Part shown: positions 42,860 to 54,382 of the stretch, one piece after another
Layout: each line of letters begins with the position of its first letter
Position numbering within the stretch: position 1 is the stretch's first letter
DNA from: Phaonia tiefii
Lineage: Eukaryota > Arthropoda > Insecta > Diptera > Muscidae
DNA length: 64,000 nucleotides
Assembly (NCBI GenBank): GCA_963931995.1
Contig: OZ008367.1
Span: 153,226,578-153,290,577 of the forward strand
Reading direction: 5' to 3'
Position numbers and translations under genes: made by a program
The notes under the pieces: generated by a model
The model's input: the letters and a program-made list of their open reading frames with translations, nothing else
What the model was told of the DNA's origin: nothing
Database searches by the model: none

Positions 42860-44107
42860 ATATAATAAATAAATACGTAAAAGGTGGGCCATGCAATCTT
42901 TGGAATTTGAACCTCCCGTTACATAGAAGCAGATGGTCAATTTGAAATTTATGAAGTGACAGATTATTAGAAATTTATGAAATCGGTCGATTTACTATTG
43001 AAGAAAATTAGGAAATATTAAAAATTGCGTCCCAATTTCTGAACCTGCAACTCAAACTGTAAGAAATCTACCTAATAAATTCGATAGAAGTAGAGTTCCA
43101 TCACCGCCGTTTGTGGATCAATTTCTGAAGCAAGTTTGTCAATTCGAGTCCTTATTGAACAAAGGAATTCGTCTACGTGCTCGTCCAGTGAATAATATTG
43201 CCGCTGTAGCTGAAATTGCACTGAAACACCCATCAACATCAACTCGCCACCGTTCGCAGCGATTGAACATTTCTCGCACTTCTTTGCGCAGAATTTTGCA
43301 TAAAAACCTCGTTACGAATGCTTAAGTACAAATAGTCCAAGAACCTAAGAGTCGTGGCCATCCGATGCGCTTCCACTTCGCTGAATGGTCTGAAGATCGC
43401 TTGGCTGAAGATGAGAATTTTTACCGAAAAGCAATCTTTTCCGATGAAGCTCATTTTCACCTCGGGTCTACGTTAAAACTGTTGCATTTGGGGCTCGGAA
43501 AATCCTCACGTCATCGAGGATAAGGTGATGCATCCACAACGAGTGACAGTTTGGTACGGTTTTTGGCATGGCGGGGTCATAGGCCCATTATTCTTCGAAA
43601 ATGAGAAAGGAGCCGCTATTACCGTCAATGGCGAGCGTTACCGTGCCATGCTCAGCGGGGCTTTGTTCCAAAAAGTTGAAGAGAATGACACATGGACGAA
43701 GTGTGTGTGCACTGTGCTCGAAAACCGCATAATCAGCCGAGACTCGGAAGTCCATTGGCCGCTTCGCAGCTGAGATTTGAAGCCGTTAGGCTATTGTCTC
43801 TGGAGCATCATGAATGATAAGTGTTCCGCATACAATCCCGAGTCCACTGAGGTCTTAACATACGAAATAGAGGCCCTACAAACAATCGATAATGTACTGA
43901 AAAATTGGGTTGGTCGAATGAGGTACTGTGATAGTATTTTTTAAAGCGAAATTAAATTCCAATTTTTACATGGCCCACACTTTAGTTTCCCATCACATAC
44001 CATGAAGGCATATGCTTACAAACTCTGATTGGGACCTGCAGTTTTATATCGGTTCCGAGCCTTATTTTAATAGGTGTTTTCATGGCTATGTACTCGGTAG
44101 TCGGTCT
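42860..44107 (-). mobile_element. tRNA-derived SINE, copy 4 (5'-truncated, split by R2)
   Basis: The tail AATAAATAAATACGTA (42863-42879) continues after R2 as GTTTCCCATCACATACCATG (43985) to about 44107, matching the SINE body. The tRNA-like head is missing. It has the same orientation as the other three copies. Confidence 0.75.
42880..43982 (+). mobile_element. rosa-like Tc1/mariner element R2, defective
   Basis: Ends AAAGGTGGGCCATGCAATC / (inverted) AAGTGTGGGCCATGTAAA are flanked by TA (42878-42879, 43983-43984). Transposase pieces: HPSTSTRHRSQRLNISRTSL (helix-turn-helix), AIFSDEAHFHL (first Asp), NPHVIEDKVMHPQRVTVWYG-type block and GPLFFENEKGAAITVNGERY. The QQDGA block with the second Asp is deleted between DTWTKC and LENRIISRD. 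The third block reads DLKPLGYCLW, where Gly stands for the catalytic Asp and a stop precedes it. Confidence 0.88.
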
Positions 44108-44329
44108 CAAAATACAAAAATACTGAATTAAAAATAAAAGATGTTTATAAAAGGCATAGTTTACCATTTTGTCATAAAAACCGAAACGGGTTATTTTTAC
44201 CGGTTTCCAAACCTCGTTTTAACCGAAAACCGGTTTCGCCAAAATCGGAATATTCGAAGAAACCGAAACCCGACATTTTCGGAAAACCGGTTTTGTGATA
44301 TAATTGGTGATGCTTGGGGGGGACCCATG

Positions 44330-44604
44330 GGCATACCCTTCTTCTGTTCGTAGAATCTCTCCTCATACTGGAAATAGCATGTGTCATTCACGCAGAATGT
44401 CAAATGAATTAAAGACCTGTTGCGTTTTGTTTCATGGCAGGAGTTTTCAACAAACAAAAAAACATTTTGGTCATAACATATATTATAACTTATTAATTAT
44501 TGTGTTGTAATTACGTCTTGTATAGGATTGCAATTACAACGTGTTTGAACACAAGTATACTATATTTGCGACAAGCTACAAACACGTTATATTTGGATGA
44601 AAAC
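44330..44604 (-). repeat. Family A MITE, copy 5
   Basis: CATATATTATAACTTATTAATTATTGTG and TGTTTGAACACAAGTATACTATATTTGCGACAAGC match copy 4 in the same orientation. It runs directly into mariner text at 44605, so one end is lost. Confidence 0.7.
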
Positions 44605-44883
44605 AACACTTTTTAACCATTGAAAGTGGTAACGCAAAGAACCCATAGTATTTGTCATTGGTACTTCGTATCAAGCCTTTACTTGTTTTTTTTTGGAAAA
44701 CAAAATACTCGATGAACAAACGAAATACACTTTTCCCAGTTTTCGCGAAATTCACGAGGTTTTCTGCTTTCAACGGCTGTCTTATGCAAACTAAACAAAG
44801 TATCAGATGGTAGGGAGCAGTGTTGATTGTCAACTAAGTGCGAGGGAAGTTGCAAAAGTTACAAAGCTTTCAAACTGCCCTCG
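44605..44883 (-). mobile_element. mariner M3, 5' end only
   Basis: The 5' terminus CGAGGGCAGTTTGAAAGC is at 44883 on the minus strand with TA at 44884-44885. The minus ORF contains KKTSKGLIRSTNDKYYG and ALPLSMVKK, matching the N-terminus of M1 and M2. It ends where family A begins. Confidence 0.8.
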
Positions 44884-44885
44884 TA

Positions 44886-46045
44886 ATGTTTGTGCATATT
44901 TGATTTTCTTCCACCAAAAATAATATGTTTGTAATAATATATTTGAAAATCGATTTGTAATATGCCGATTCATCATAAGAATCTGCGAACGGGGGAAAAT
45001 TTCATCCCCCTTCAAAAAAAATTCAGACGTAAACTTTCAAAATGCCGACACACGTATATTCTTGTTTTATCCACTCTTGTCAACCTTGTTATTTTTTCGT
45101 GTTCCACAGTGTAATCAGAGGTTGCTGGGCTCGAATCTGTATTATTCGAATACATAAGTCGTCAAGATTTATTGCACCAAATATGACCACATAAACTAGA
45201 GCTTAATTCAAAATCAGATACAAATTCCAGGGTTTCTTACAACGTAAACCATTTTATTTGTTAATTTTTTAATTTCTTTCATTGTCAATCAAAAAAGTAG
45301 ATTTTGAAGTTTTAATTTATATTTTTATACGGTTTCAAGCTAATGATACAAAAAATTATCGAATACGTTAATACAACCTATGTTATTTTTCAAAACCTTC
45401 TCGTGCTTGTACAACTTTATAAAACCCTACGTTTACACAAAACAAGGCAATGAGAATATGTATTAGTAGAATATGTTTGTATAATGAAGTTACAAAGACA
45501 TTACACTTTTAAGCAACAGCCGTCAGTATCGTTTCGAGCCGTCAGTCTCGTTTCATTTAACAAAATATACAAAGAAAAATAAATTTTTCCAAATTGTGGG
45601 ATACTCGTATTTTTCGATTATGTTTTGTTTTTTTCAAATATTACAATGACACTTCACCGAATTGGCCGCTTACATAAAATCATTTGCCGAATTGACTGAC
45701 ATTAATGAATCAAAGCCAGTGACCAAAACATGAGAGAAGTGTGAACGTAATAGTAAAAAAGTTTAAATGTATCGCTATTGCCTCCACATAACTGTCTGGT
45801 GTCATCGCCAAGGAAGTGATTTTTCAATACTGTGAGCTGCAAATTCGGTGAAGTTTCGTTTTAATTAGCGAAAAAAAGCAAAACATATTCGCAGAACACC
45901 GTACAACGGGTAGGATAATTTATCAAAGTGAACACATGCAAACAACACACACCGTTAGCATCACATACGTGGTTATTGTACAACAATAGTCTCTGCCTGA
46001 AAATAAGTATGATGGTATTGATTTAGCTGCAGCGAACAAACAAGC
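44886..46045. other. Unassigned, with one repeat end
   Basis: 44990-45118 (CATCCCCCTTC, GCCGACACACGTATATTC, CACAGTGTAAT) parallels 5170-5322. The remainder is AT-rich, no gene. Confidence 0.35.
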
Positions 46046-46047
46046 AG

Positions 46048-46400
46048 GTCGTCGTCGCCAAAGAGTATTGAATAGCATAGAGAACTCATGGAACGAATTG
46101 TATGACTCAAAATCACTGGCAACATCTGTCGAATGATTCAAAACGAATTACTCTTTTTTTGCCATAACTTGTTGGTCCATTCATAATTTTGATGTGAAAC
46201 ATTGATGCCTTTGGAAACATTTATGCTTTTTGTATTGTTTTATGTAATAACATTGTCGAAATGGTGCATTTATATTGAACTATTCTATAAAGAGAATAAG
46301 TAAGACTCGTTTATGCTCTTTTACTCAGACTCTATACATAAGAGCGGAAAAAGAGTGCAATAAGTTCTCTATACTATTCAATACTTTTCGTCGTCGCTCT
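46048..46400. repeat. Foldback element
   Basis: GTCGTCGTCGCCAAAGAGTATTG with AATAGCATAGAGAACTC at the left is inverted at the right as AGTTCTCTATACTATTCAATAC and CGTCGTCGCTC. Arms are ~40 bp, loop ~270 bp. Confidence 0.7.
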
Positions 46401-46529
46401 GTTTATAACAAAACAAAAACAATTATTTCAGTTATTTATTTACTGCTTTTATATTAATGCTAAAGCAGATGTAAGAAAAAAGAAAGTGCAATAGCAAAAG
46501 AGCCTTCAGAACAAAAACTATTCTTTTTT

Positions 46530-46632
46530 TATTTTCCAATGTAACCTTTACTAATGTGTTCATAGAAATCGAACAGGTACCGTGTAACAAAAAGGTGTTA
46601 ACACATCGCCCGTGAGTACGAACACTCATTGA
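46530..46632. repeat. ~105-bp repeat, copy 1 (partner 53212-53315)
   Basis: GTGTTCATAGAAATCGAACAGG, AAAAAGGTGTTAACACATCG and GAACACTCATTG occur at both sites with about six mismatches. CCCGTGAGTTCGAACACTC followed by a T run at 53302 is reminiscent of a B box and pol III stop, but the B box is imperfect and the first copy has AGTACGAA. Confidence 0.75.
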
Positions 46633-46639
46633 TTGTTTT

Positions 46640-47572
46640 ATTTACGGATTTTGGTAAACGGTAGTGAATTCACACGAAACGACACTGACGGCAGTTGCTT
46701 AAGAGTGTATTGTGTTTATAAATGTCTGGATGCGAACGTTAGACAAACATTTGTTCTCTTCTTTGACAGCTAATACATATTCTAACTGTCTTGTCTCGTG
46801 TAAGTTCTGGGTAATGTATATCCAGACCGCAGTGTTGAATCATAGTAATTTATCTGCGACATCTGGTCACCTTAAGCATTCACAACTAAATGACTGTGTT
46901 GTCGGACCATGTGTTTCTACATTATATGTACATACCATAGAGTAAATCTTACTAGAGAAAATATTTAGCTCACCTTTCACACTCTTCGCGATGCGGTCGG
47001 TGTGATAGAGAGATGTTTGACGAAAAGTGACATACACCAGGTGGAATTACAGTAACTTATTGCTTTAATTTTTCATATCGTTTTGGTGAAAAACTGTGAA
47101 ATGTAAATGTGGTTTAAACTTTTTTATTAACTGTTATCGTTAGCATACATTTGTGGTGTATTTTACACAATAACGTTGTTGTTAATTTGTTCGTTGTTTT
47201 GAACCATTGCCTCTATCTGGTATTAGTAAAGCAATTCTTTTCAACATCGAAGGTGAATATCACACCAGGCCAAATGTCATAAATTTGGTGAGAGAACTAT
47301 TAGGTCTACTACAAGTATTAGTCTATCATACATACAACAGCTGACCTAAACCACTACTACGTCAGCCTGAAAGAGCTCCATTTGCAGAGTATTTAAAAAA
47401 CCGATCAATCCAAGAAACCGGATTTTTGGTTGTTTCGAAAAATTTAATTTTTGAAAAACCTGTTATGAAGATAAACACCTGTTTCCTAGTCTTCGGTTTT
47501 TATAACTAAGTATATAACCACAATCATGGCTATAACGTTGGCATCAATTCAAAATACGTTGCAGATAAATAT
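46640..47572. other. Mostly unassigned; includes inverted partner of 41190-41410
   Basis: GGTCACCTTAAGCATT at 46865 to TGTTTCTAC at 46919 is the inverse of the 41.2-kb repeat. 47395-47500 has CCGG/TTCGG words like the 42.4-kb element. No gene. Confidence 0.35.
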
Positions 47573-48155
47573 GTTAAGCCTATATTAAGCACTACAACTT
47601 TGTAGAAGATATCAATTAGTAATTTGTTTAATATTGAATACATATAGGTGAATATTTAAGAACATGGTTAAAACGCAGCATTTCTACACCAATTATGGAG
47701 CTTTAAATATAATTTTTGTTGATTAGTGCATTTAGAAAAGTTATCAAGAAATTTATAAGCTACAATTCTTTTAATGACACCTACCGCAATTTATTTACCG
47801 TTAGTCAAGAAATGTCAAAATACTCGTATATAAAATATGTGAAATTTTTCATAACGTTTCGTGAAATAATCGATTAACAGTGTATTTTTCCATAGAAATA
47901 TATTAGAGGGAATTGTGAAATATGATAATAGCTACAATATTGTCAAAGGTTGTAATGCAATATTTCAAGCTGTTTGGGATTTATTGAAGTAAAATCTGAA
48001 GTATGCCCCTGACCCAATTCTAAAATTTTCTTCGGCCTGTAAAACAAGTTGTTACGTATAGGGGCAAAACCGAGCGGGGTTTTGAGATACCACGTCCAAG
48101 TACTTTCATATTTTTTTGGTTTGGTTGAGGCCCGATATTGCACAGTGTAATTTTC
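47573..48155. repeat. Direct repeat D, copy 1 (~585 bp)
   Basis: It starts GTTAAGCCTATATTAAGCAC and ends in CGATATTGCACAGTGTAAT. It is collinear over its full length with 50933-51516 at roughly 85-90 percent by eye. There are no TG/CA ends, no primer-binding site and no polypurine tract, so not evidently an LTR. Confidence 0.85.
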
Positions 48156-49240
48156 AATAAGTTACGGTTAAAAACAAGAAAATCTAAAACAATACAAAAT
48201 ATCTATAAATATTTTATTTTTAAATTATGCAATTATTTTTTGAAAACTCTATGTAATAATATTTATTGTGGTTTCCCTTAATTTTCTTTTGGATTAAATT
48301 TTAATTTTCTATAGAAAAATTAATTTTTTTTTTAATTTTCTGTGGGAAAATTTCAAATTCAAAGTTATACAATTTAATTTTAAGAATTCAACATAGAAAT
48401 TTTTTAATTGAAAACGCAAAATAAATCCTAAAAAAATGGTGGAACCTGCAGCAAAAACCAATAAGATAATGCTGATTTACAGAAAACCTTCTTTCGGTGG
48501 ATGCCCAAAAAGCCGGTGGACCAGTTTTCGGTTTTTGAATAGTACTCCAGTCATTAGTTTAGAAAATAAAAACGGCTTTCTAAATGAGACGATTTTTTAA
48601 ATTTAAACGTGAAACTTAAATTTGCTCATAAGATACTAGATATTAATTTTGGCCATGCCAATTTCCCAGAAAGTCGTTTTGTGAATATGTTTTGGCTAAA
48701 TTTTAGCTCGCATGCCTTGGGTTAGATTTTCGTAAACAAATTGTTGGGAATACCAATTTGTAAGGTTTTTCTTTAAATGATTTTGGTCGTAGCGAAACTC
48801 GTAGATCGTTGAAATTAAGACAGTCTACAATATCTAACAAAATTAACCAAAAAAAAATTATTCTGAAAATGGGATATAACCGGCTAACCATGGAATGAAA
48901 TCCGTCATATTCAGAAAACTGACGGGACGGTTTTGACAGACACCAGTTAATCGGTTACACTTTTGACTTTCCTAATTGTAAAATGTGAACTGGTAATATA
49001 AATATGTATTACGTTTCTTTTGGCAATTTTCTTTTATTATTGTGAAAATATAGCAGCATTTGTCAGATTACCCCTGTCAAATATTTATATGATTTTTATT
49101 TTATATATTAGTTCATATTTATGTGTTCTTTAAAATTATAAGAAAACATATTTTTTTCATTTCTTTTTTAAAACAAACAAAAGTGTTTGATATATTCTTC
49201 ATAGAAAATATTTATATATGCAAAAATTAAACTTAAATTT
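48156..49240. other. Unassigned AT-rich sequence
   Basis: GGTGGATGCCCAAAAAGCCGG (48497) and GATATAACCGGCTAACC (48870) carry CCGG-type words. Nothing coding. Confidence 0.3.
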
Positions 49241-49394
49241 AGTTCTTATTCTTATCCAATGAAAATATGTAATTAATATGATATTGAGTTGCCCTTGTGT
49301 ATAAGAACTTGTTCTAGCCTGCGTGGCATAGAACTCACTAAGTTGCTTAGAGTGGACATGTCAATTTTCTCCCATTCCTCCAATATTGCTAGTT

Positions 49395-50245
49395 TTAGTT
49401 CGACTTTGAAAATACCTTGGCGGAAAGTATCCCCCAGAGCGGTTCAATTGGGTCGGGACTTATGGTTGGCCACTCCAGTAACGGAATATTTCGGGACATA
49501 AAAAAATCCCTTGTGAGCCGAGCAATGTAGATCGGGGCGTTGTCTTGTTGAAAAGTCCAGTTATCTCCATATAATTCGCCAGCAAAGTCAATTAAATTGC
49601 TGTCCAACAGATCAACGTATGCTTCCGCATTCATTTTAGTTGGGACTAAGCATATTTCTGACTTCCCTCGCGCTCCAAATGCAGCCCATATCATAAGAGA
49701 TCTACCACCGTGGTTTCGCTTGTAGCACGTTTGCCGATGGTGTCGTAAATCTCTCCAATATTTATGGTGACTATCAGGTCCGTCCAAATTAAACTTTTTC
49801 TCATCACTAAATGTAACAGTTTCAAATTCGTCCTCCCAAAACTTGTACTTTCTGCAAAAGCAATACGCGCAGTTTTATGGCGCTGGGTTAAGCATGGTTT
49901 CGCCATTTTGCTTTGGTACCGAAGACCTATATCGTCCTTTAGCAGTTGCTGGACACGCTGTCTCGTTACATTTAGACACAATTCCACCTTTATTTCCCTA
50001 CAACTCATATTCTCATTAGCTGCTAAATGCCGAATGCGCCGCTTAGTCCCCTGGTCCACCGTTGGGATGCGTCCACTGCGCTTAATACAACCAAAGTTTT
50101 CGGGGTCTTTGAGGAAATTCGAAACTGTATTGCGATGCCAATTTCCCGCAGCTGCAATCTCGCCAATTCCTTTACCTGCAAGTCTCGTTCCAACAAATTT
50201 TCCGCGCTCCTCATCCGTAAGTTCACTTCCACGTGGAATGTTCAA
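49395..50245 (-). pseudogene. Tc1-like transposase T2, one frameshift
   Basis: ATG 50245 opens MNIPRGSELTDEERGKFVG. There follow helix-turn-helix text (IGEIAAAGNWHRNTVSNFL), GRIPTVDQGTKRRIRHLA (GRPR-like hinge) and RVQQLLKDDIGLRYQSKMAK. One base is missing near 49850. The next frame continues FNLDGPDSHHKYWRD (first Asp), GGRSLMIWAAFGARGKSEI, WTFQQDNAPIYIARL (second Asp) and WPTISPDPIEPLWGIL (Glu). The last spacing is D-32-E instead of the usual 34 because two residues of the SPDLNPIE motif are absent. Terminal repeats were not found. It lies between the two D repeats. Confidence 0.92.
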
Positions 50246-50932
50246 CTAGAAACAAAACTGTGAATAAAATGTTTCTTAGAATATATTCATAACGATCACT
50301 TTACTCACATACATAACTATGTTTTATACTAAACACCCGAGAAAAATAGAGTTGTTCACTTTAAAGTGTCGGGAACGTGACTGCACATATAATTATTTTC
50401 TATTGAATTGCAAACTTACAGCGATAATCATAGATAACGGGACTGCAAATAAAGTCCAAATGAGGAAAGAATTGTAGTTATATGGTCGACATTAAATTAC
50501 AGAGTTTTCAGAAGGAAAGAAAAAAAATTATTTTGCACATATAAATATATGACAGAGGTATAATATTTTTAAATATTCCGATAAAGAACACATCAGTTAA
50601 TTCAATTCAGTTAAACTCATTTCAATTCAGTTCCATTCAATTCAATTCAATGCAATACAATTCAATTCATACAAATCAATGAACATAAACCCGAAAAATA
50701 ATCATATTTTTCTTTAAGCGCCCATTTGAGATCATATATGACATTTTAGGACGTTGATGTATTTGGCAATTTTGTCGAAAGCCTTAAGTTGTACAACTTT
50801 GGAGGACATTATTACATTCCTGTGTTAATATGTAGTATAGAAATTATAAGCGAAAATTTAATATTTCTGAATTGGTGCAATTATTTTGGAACCCAAAATG
50901 TCATATTTGTTCATTAACGTGTTTGACAATAT
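50246..50932. other. Unassigned, with short TTCAA repeat
   Basis: 50600-50672 is a degenerate TTCAA microsatellite. 50710-50930 resembles an extra, older unit of repeat D (TTTGGCAATTTTGTCGAAAG near 50763 parallels GTTTGACAATATTGTTAAG near 50920). Confidence 0.45.
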
Positions 50933-51516
50933 TGTTAAGTATATTAAGCACTACAACTTTGTAGAAGATATAAATTTGTAATTTGTTTAATATTGAATAC
51001 ATATAGGTGAATATTTAAAGAATATGGTTAAACGCAGCACTTCTACACCAATTATGGAGCTCTAAATATAATTTTTGTTGATTAGTGTATTTAGAAACGT
51101 CTACATGAAATTTATAAGCTACAATTCTTTTGAAGACAGCTACCGCAATTTATTTACCGTTAGGCAAGAAAAGGCAAAACATATAAAATATGTGCAATTT
51201 TTCATGACGTTTCGTGAAATAATCGATTAACAGTACACTTTTCATTATAAAAATATTAAAGGGAATTGTGAAATAGGAAAATAGCTACAATATTGTCAAA
51301 GGTTGTAATCCAATATTTCCAGCCGTTTAGGATTTATTGAAGTAAAATCTGAAATAGAGCCCTGACCACCCTCCAAACTTTTTTTCGGCCTGTAAAAAAA
51401 AATTGTTACGTATAGGAGCAAAACCGAGAGGGGCTTTGTGATACCACGTCCAAGTACTTACACAATTTTTTGGTTTTGTTGAGGCCCGAGACCCACTGTT
51501 GCACAGTGTAATCTTA
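50933..51516. repeat. Direct repeat D, copy 2
   Basis: Collinear partner of 47573-48155, same orientation, ends TTGCACAGTGTAAT. Confidence 0.85.
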
Positions 51517-52479
51517 TAAAGTGTAAAAATTAATTGATATACTAATTTAGATTATTTATTTGGTATTCGAATGATGAAATCGTTGCAAAATTAAAAACTG
51601 TTTAAAATCTTATTATTATTATCTATAATATTTATGTATAGTTGACCTGTAATCTTTTCGATTACTCTAGTGATTATTTCGGCTTAAGGTCATGGCAATA
51701 AAAACAATTTATTCGTTTTACTGGATAATTATCTATTCCGATATATTTCAACTAGCATCGCTAGTCATTATCAAGGATATGTAAGAAGTATCACAATGAA
51801 AACATTAAAATATGTGTATGTTGAACATGACGCACAAAGCTCGCTGACACAGTAGAAAACTGCGCGTCCAATCCAAAAATATTAAATATTTTACTTCCAT
51901 AGAAAGCTGTAACCAATGGATATCTTTAATACGGCATTACTTTTTGATGTGTAAACATCTATACGCTGGGGGTAAAAATCTTTTTCACAATACAATCACA
52001 AATTTAGAGTAAGATGTGCGATGTAATCGCTAACCAATCGTAAAGCGTTATCAAATCGGTGTGAGCTATGTATGAGTGTATTAGTGTACTCATACGCTGC
52101 ATACAATATACTCATCACCATCTAGTGTGCAATAGTAGCGACTAGAGGCTAGCGCGAGACTAGAGGCTAGCGCGAGATGAATTGATTGAGTTGTGATTTG
52201 TGTGACACTAATACATTGTCATGTCATGCATGTTGTTACTACTTGGTATACATAGGACTTCGACGGCAATGTTATGTTCGACTCAAGTAAATCAATCCAA
52301 CGTGTTCGAACATGAATCGTTTTACTTGAGTGTTGCATGGTGCATACGACCACTCATCCAAGACTGTATGGATGACGTTTTGTCCCCCACACTGAAGTTA
52401 TGTTATTCTAACGTTTGATTTGTGTGCGCACTATTGTAATTAAAAAAAGGGAAAATGGAGAATATTGATGTTTAAATTA
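51517..52479. other. Unassigned, with small repeats
   Basis: 51862-51945 (CCAATCCAAAAATATT, AACCAATGGATATCTTTAATACGG) is an outlying copy of the 55.6-kb repeat. GACTAGAGGCTAGCGCGA is repeated in tandem at 52140-52177. GCACCATCTAGTGTGCAAT-type text near 52118 recurs at 53811. No gene. Confidence 0.45.
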
Positions 52480-52680
52480 TCGCAATTAATTATTTTTCAC
52501 TTGTTTTCTTAAAATATGTACATTTTCTTTAAAAAAGTATTTTTACTTAACAAAAGTACTTTTTCTTAAAAATTATCTTTTCTTAAAAAACATTCCTATT
52601 CCTAAATAATCAGCTTTTTATAAAAAAAAGTAAATTTTCTTAAAAAATTACCTTTTCCTTACTTAAATGTTTTTTGATGT
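52480..52680. repeat. Minisatellite, third (short) array
   Basis: TTTTCTTAAAAAAGTA-type units in the orientation of the 10.1-kb array, about ten copies, without the L flank. Confidence 0.7.
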
Positions 52681-54080
52681 GTTAACATCTATACGCGCGC
52701 CTCTAGGGCAGTAAACTATCAGTTTAATCCATACGCAAGTGTTAGGTTTGTAAGAGTAAATCATCGTTTGTTTGTTCGTTGCTTGGCAGTCGGTATTGAA
52801 AGTGATTATTGGGCGATTTTCATATAATTTTCCCACGCGATTTTCTCCGGAAATTCATAGCCGATTTTATTAATTTTTGGATTAAAAAGCTAGTGTGGGT
52901 TTCGACGAAGACTTTAGACCAAAAATTAAGGCGATCCGATATCGGCGAGCCGAGATTGAAGTGTTTTAATTTGGAGTATTAATTTGGAGTAATATTAAAA
53001 AAGTATTTTATGTTGATCTTCGGTTATATCGTACGAATATAACAATGTATGTACAAGTGTCGGTTGCTTTGCATTCTTTGACTTTTGTGGGAATAAAACA
53101 AAAAGTATTGAGCAAGAAAATAATGACACATGTGCTTGCACTGGGTTTTTAAATAATTTTAAGTATTAATATTATTTAACTGTAACGCCATCATATGAGT
53201 GAACGCTGTTTTTTATTTTCCAGTGTAACATTTACGAATGTGTTCATAGAAATCGAACAGGTACAGTGTAGCAAAAAGGTGTTAACACATCGCCCGTGAG
53301 TTCGAACACTCATTGGATTTTTTTTTTAATTTTTGAAATGAATTCATTTTTTATGTTGCTAAAGTAAATCAACATACATAGATTGCTGGTAGTACAACAC
53401 GTATCACAACACAGTTCAACCCAATCATTGGGTAGTAATAGCATCGTATGACATGGCATGGCTCGAACCGCTGCTGGCGTCGGCCTTACACACACAGCAT
53501 AACATTTTGCACGATGAATTAAATGAACCGAAACATGCACTTGTGCTAGCCCTTAGTAGCGACTAATTATCACTAATTGTCGTACATTATGTTATCGTAG
53601 GCAAATGAAAACAAATAAATAAAATGAATACAAAACATTTAATTTTAACAACTTTTAAAAAGATTTTTTGCACTTTTAATAAAAAATGTACTAAAACAAA
53701 GCAAAATAAGGAAAACTAAAAACTAAACTTGTCAAATATAAGGAAAACTAAAAACTAAAAGTTTTCTTCATCTTTGAGATTGTCATTCATACTTAACAGC
53801 TGCATATAAGCACCATCTAGTGTGCAATATTAGCTACTAATTTTCGAAAACCATTGCTGTAAAATAACATTACATTTCAGTAAACAGCTGATTAATAACT
53901 TGTCAACCGCAACAAATACAAAATAATAAAATATTTTACAAAACACCAAAAAAATTATAACTCAGAACATAAAACAACACAAAGTGTATCAAAGCTGAAT
54001 GGAGGTAATGTTAATTCTAACAAAAATTCTATTAGATTCCAATATAAATTAAGATTATAACATATTTTCATTACGTACTG
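52681..54080. other. Mostly unassigned; 105-bp repeat copy 2 at 53212-53315
   Basis: 53212-53315 matches 46530-46632. Other text includes A-rich runs and CACCATCTAGTGTGCAATATTAG at 53811. No gene supported. Confidence 0.4.
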
Positions 54081-54371
54081 TTGCCTTACACTGAAGCTGG
54101 TGCACGACAATTGGGTAACAATCTCCATCTCATGCCAATTATTATGGGTGGAGATTTTAATACAAATTGTGCAAACCCACAGTCGCAAGCTTTATCAAAA
54201 TTTTTATTTGACGTTTTCCACTTGCATGTGAGCAATTCTCCACAAACCTCCACAACTAACAATTCCACTACTATAGATGCAGTTTTCCATAGATTTTTAA
54301 ATACAATCGAGTCAAAAATTTATATATCTTATTTTAGTTACCATAAGCCAATATTAACTATTTGTACTTAA
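54081..54371 (+). pseudogene. Orphan endonuclease/exonuclease/phosphatase-like C-terminus (96 aa)
   Basis: IIMGGDFNTNCANPQSQAL contains the GDFN catalytic motif. STTNNSTTIDAVF then resembles the S-x-I-D strand, and SYFSYHKPI stands where retroelement endonucleases have SDH (Asp replaced by Tyr). The reading frame is uninterrupted for 96 codons, but the N-terminal half is missing. Such EEP domains occur in LINEs and in some insect Helitron-related ORFs. The source is not resolved. Confidence 0.6.
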
Positions 54372-54382
54372 AGCATTTACCA

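Larger units (their letters stand above)
42400..44312 (-). mobile_element. AACCGGTT-rich hAT-like element, interrupted
   Basis: Both end regions (42405-42540 and 44175-44305) are dense in AACCGGTT, ACCGAA and TTCGGT words in inverse arrangement. A minus ORF (42719-42540, ELADMTYIALDNLFQKTIGE) could be a transposase remnant. The assignment to hAT is by the style of its subterminal repeats only. The interior holds SINE copy 4, itself split by rosa-like R2. Similar AACCGG words near 47400-47500 and 48530-48960 suggest further remnants. Confidence 0.5.

Noticed and set aside
44886..46045. A Transib element by its CACAGTG word
   Set aside because: Only one end-like word is present, with no paired terminus or transposase; kept only as a question for the D repeats.
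49764..50249. A 161-aa plus-strand protein
   Set aside because: It is the antisense shadow of the Tc1 transposase, whose motifs are on the minus strand.
47573..51516. An LTR retrotransposon with 585-bp LTRs
   Set aside because: No TG/CA ends, no primer-binding site or polypurine tract, and no gag, protease, RT or integrase between them; the interior holds a Tc1 relic.
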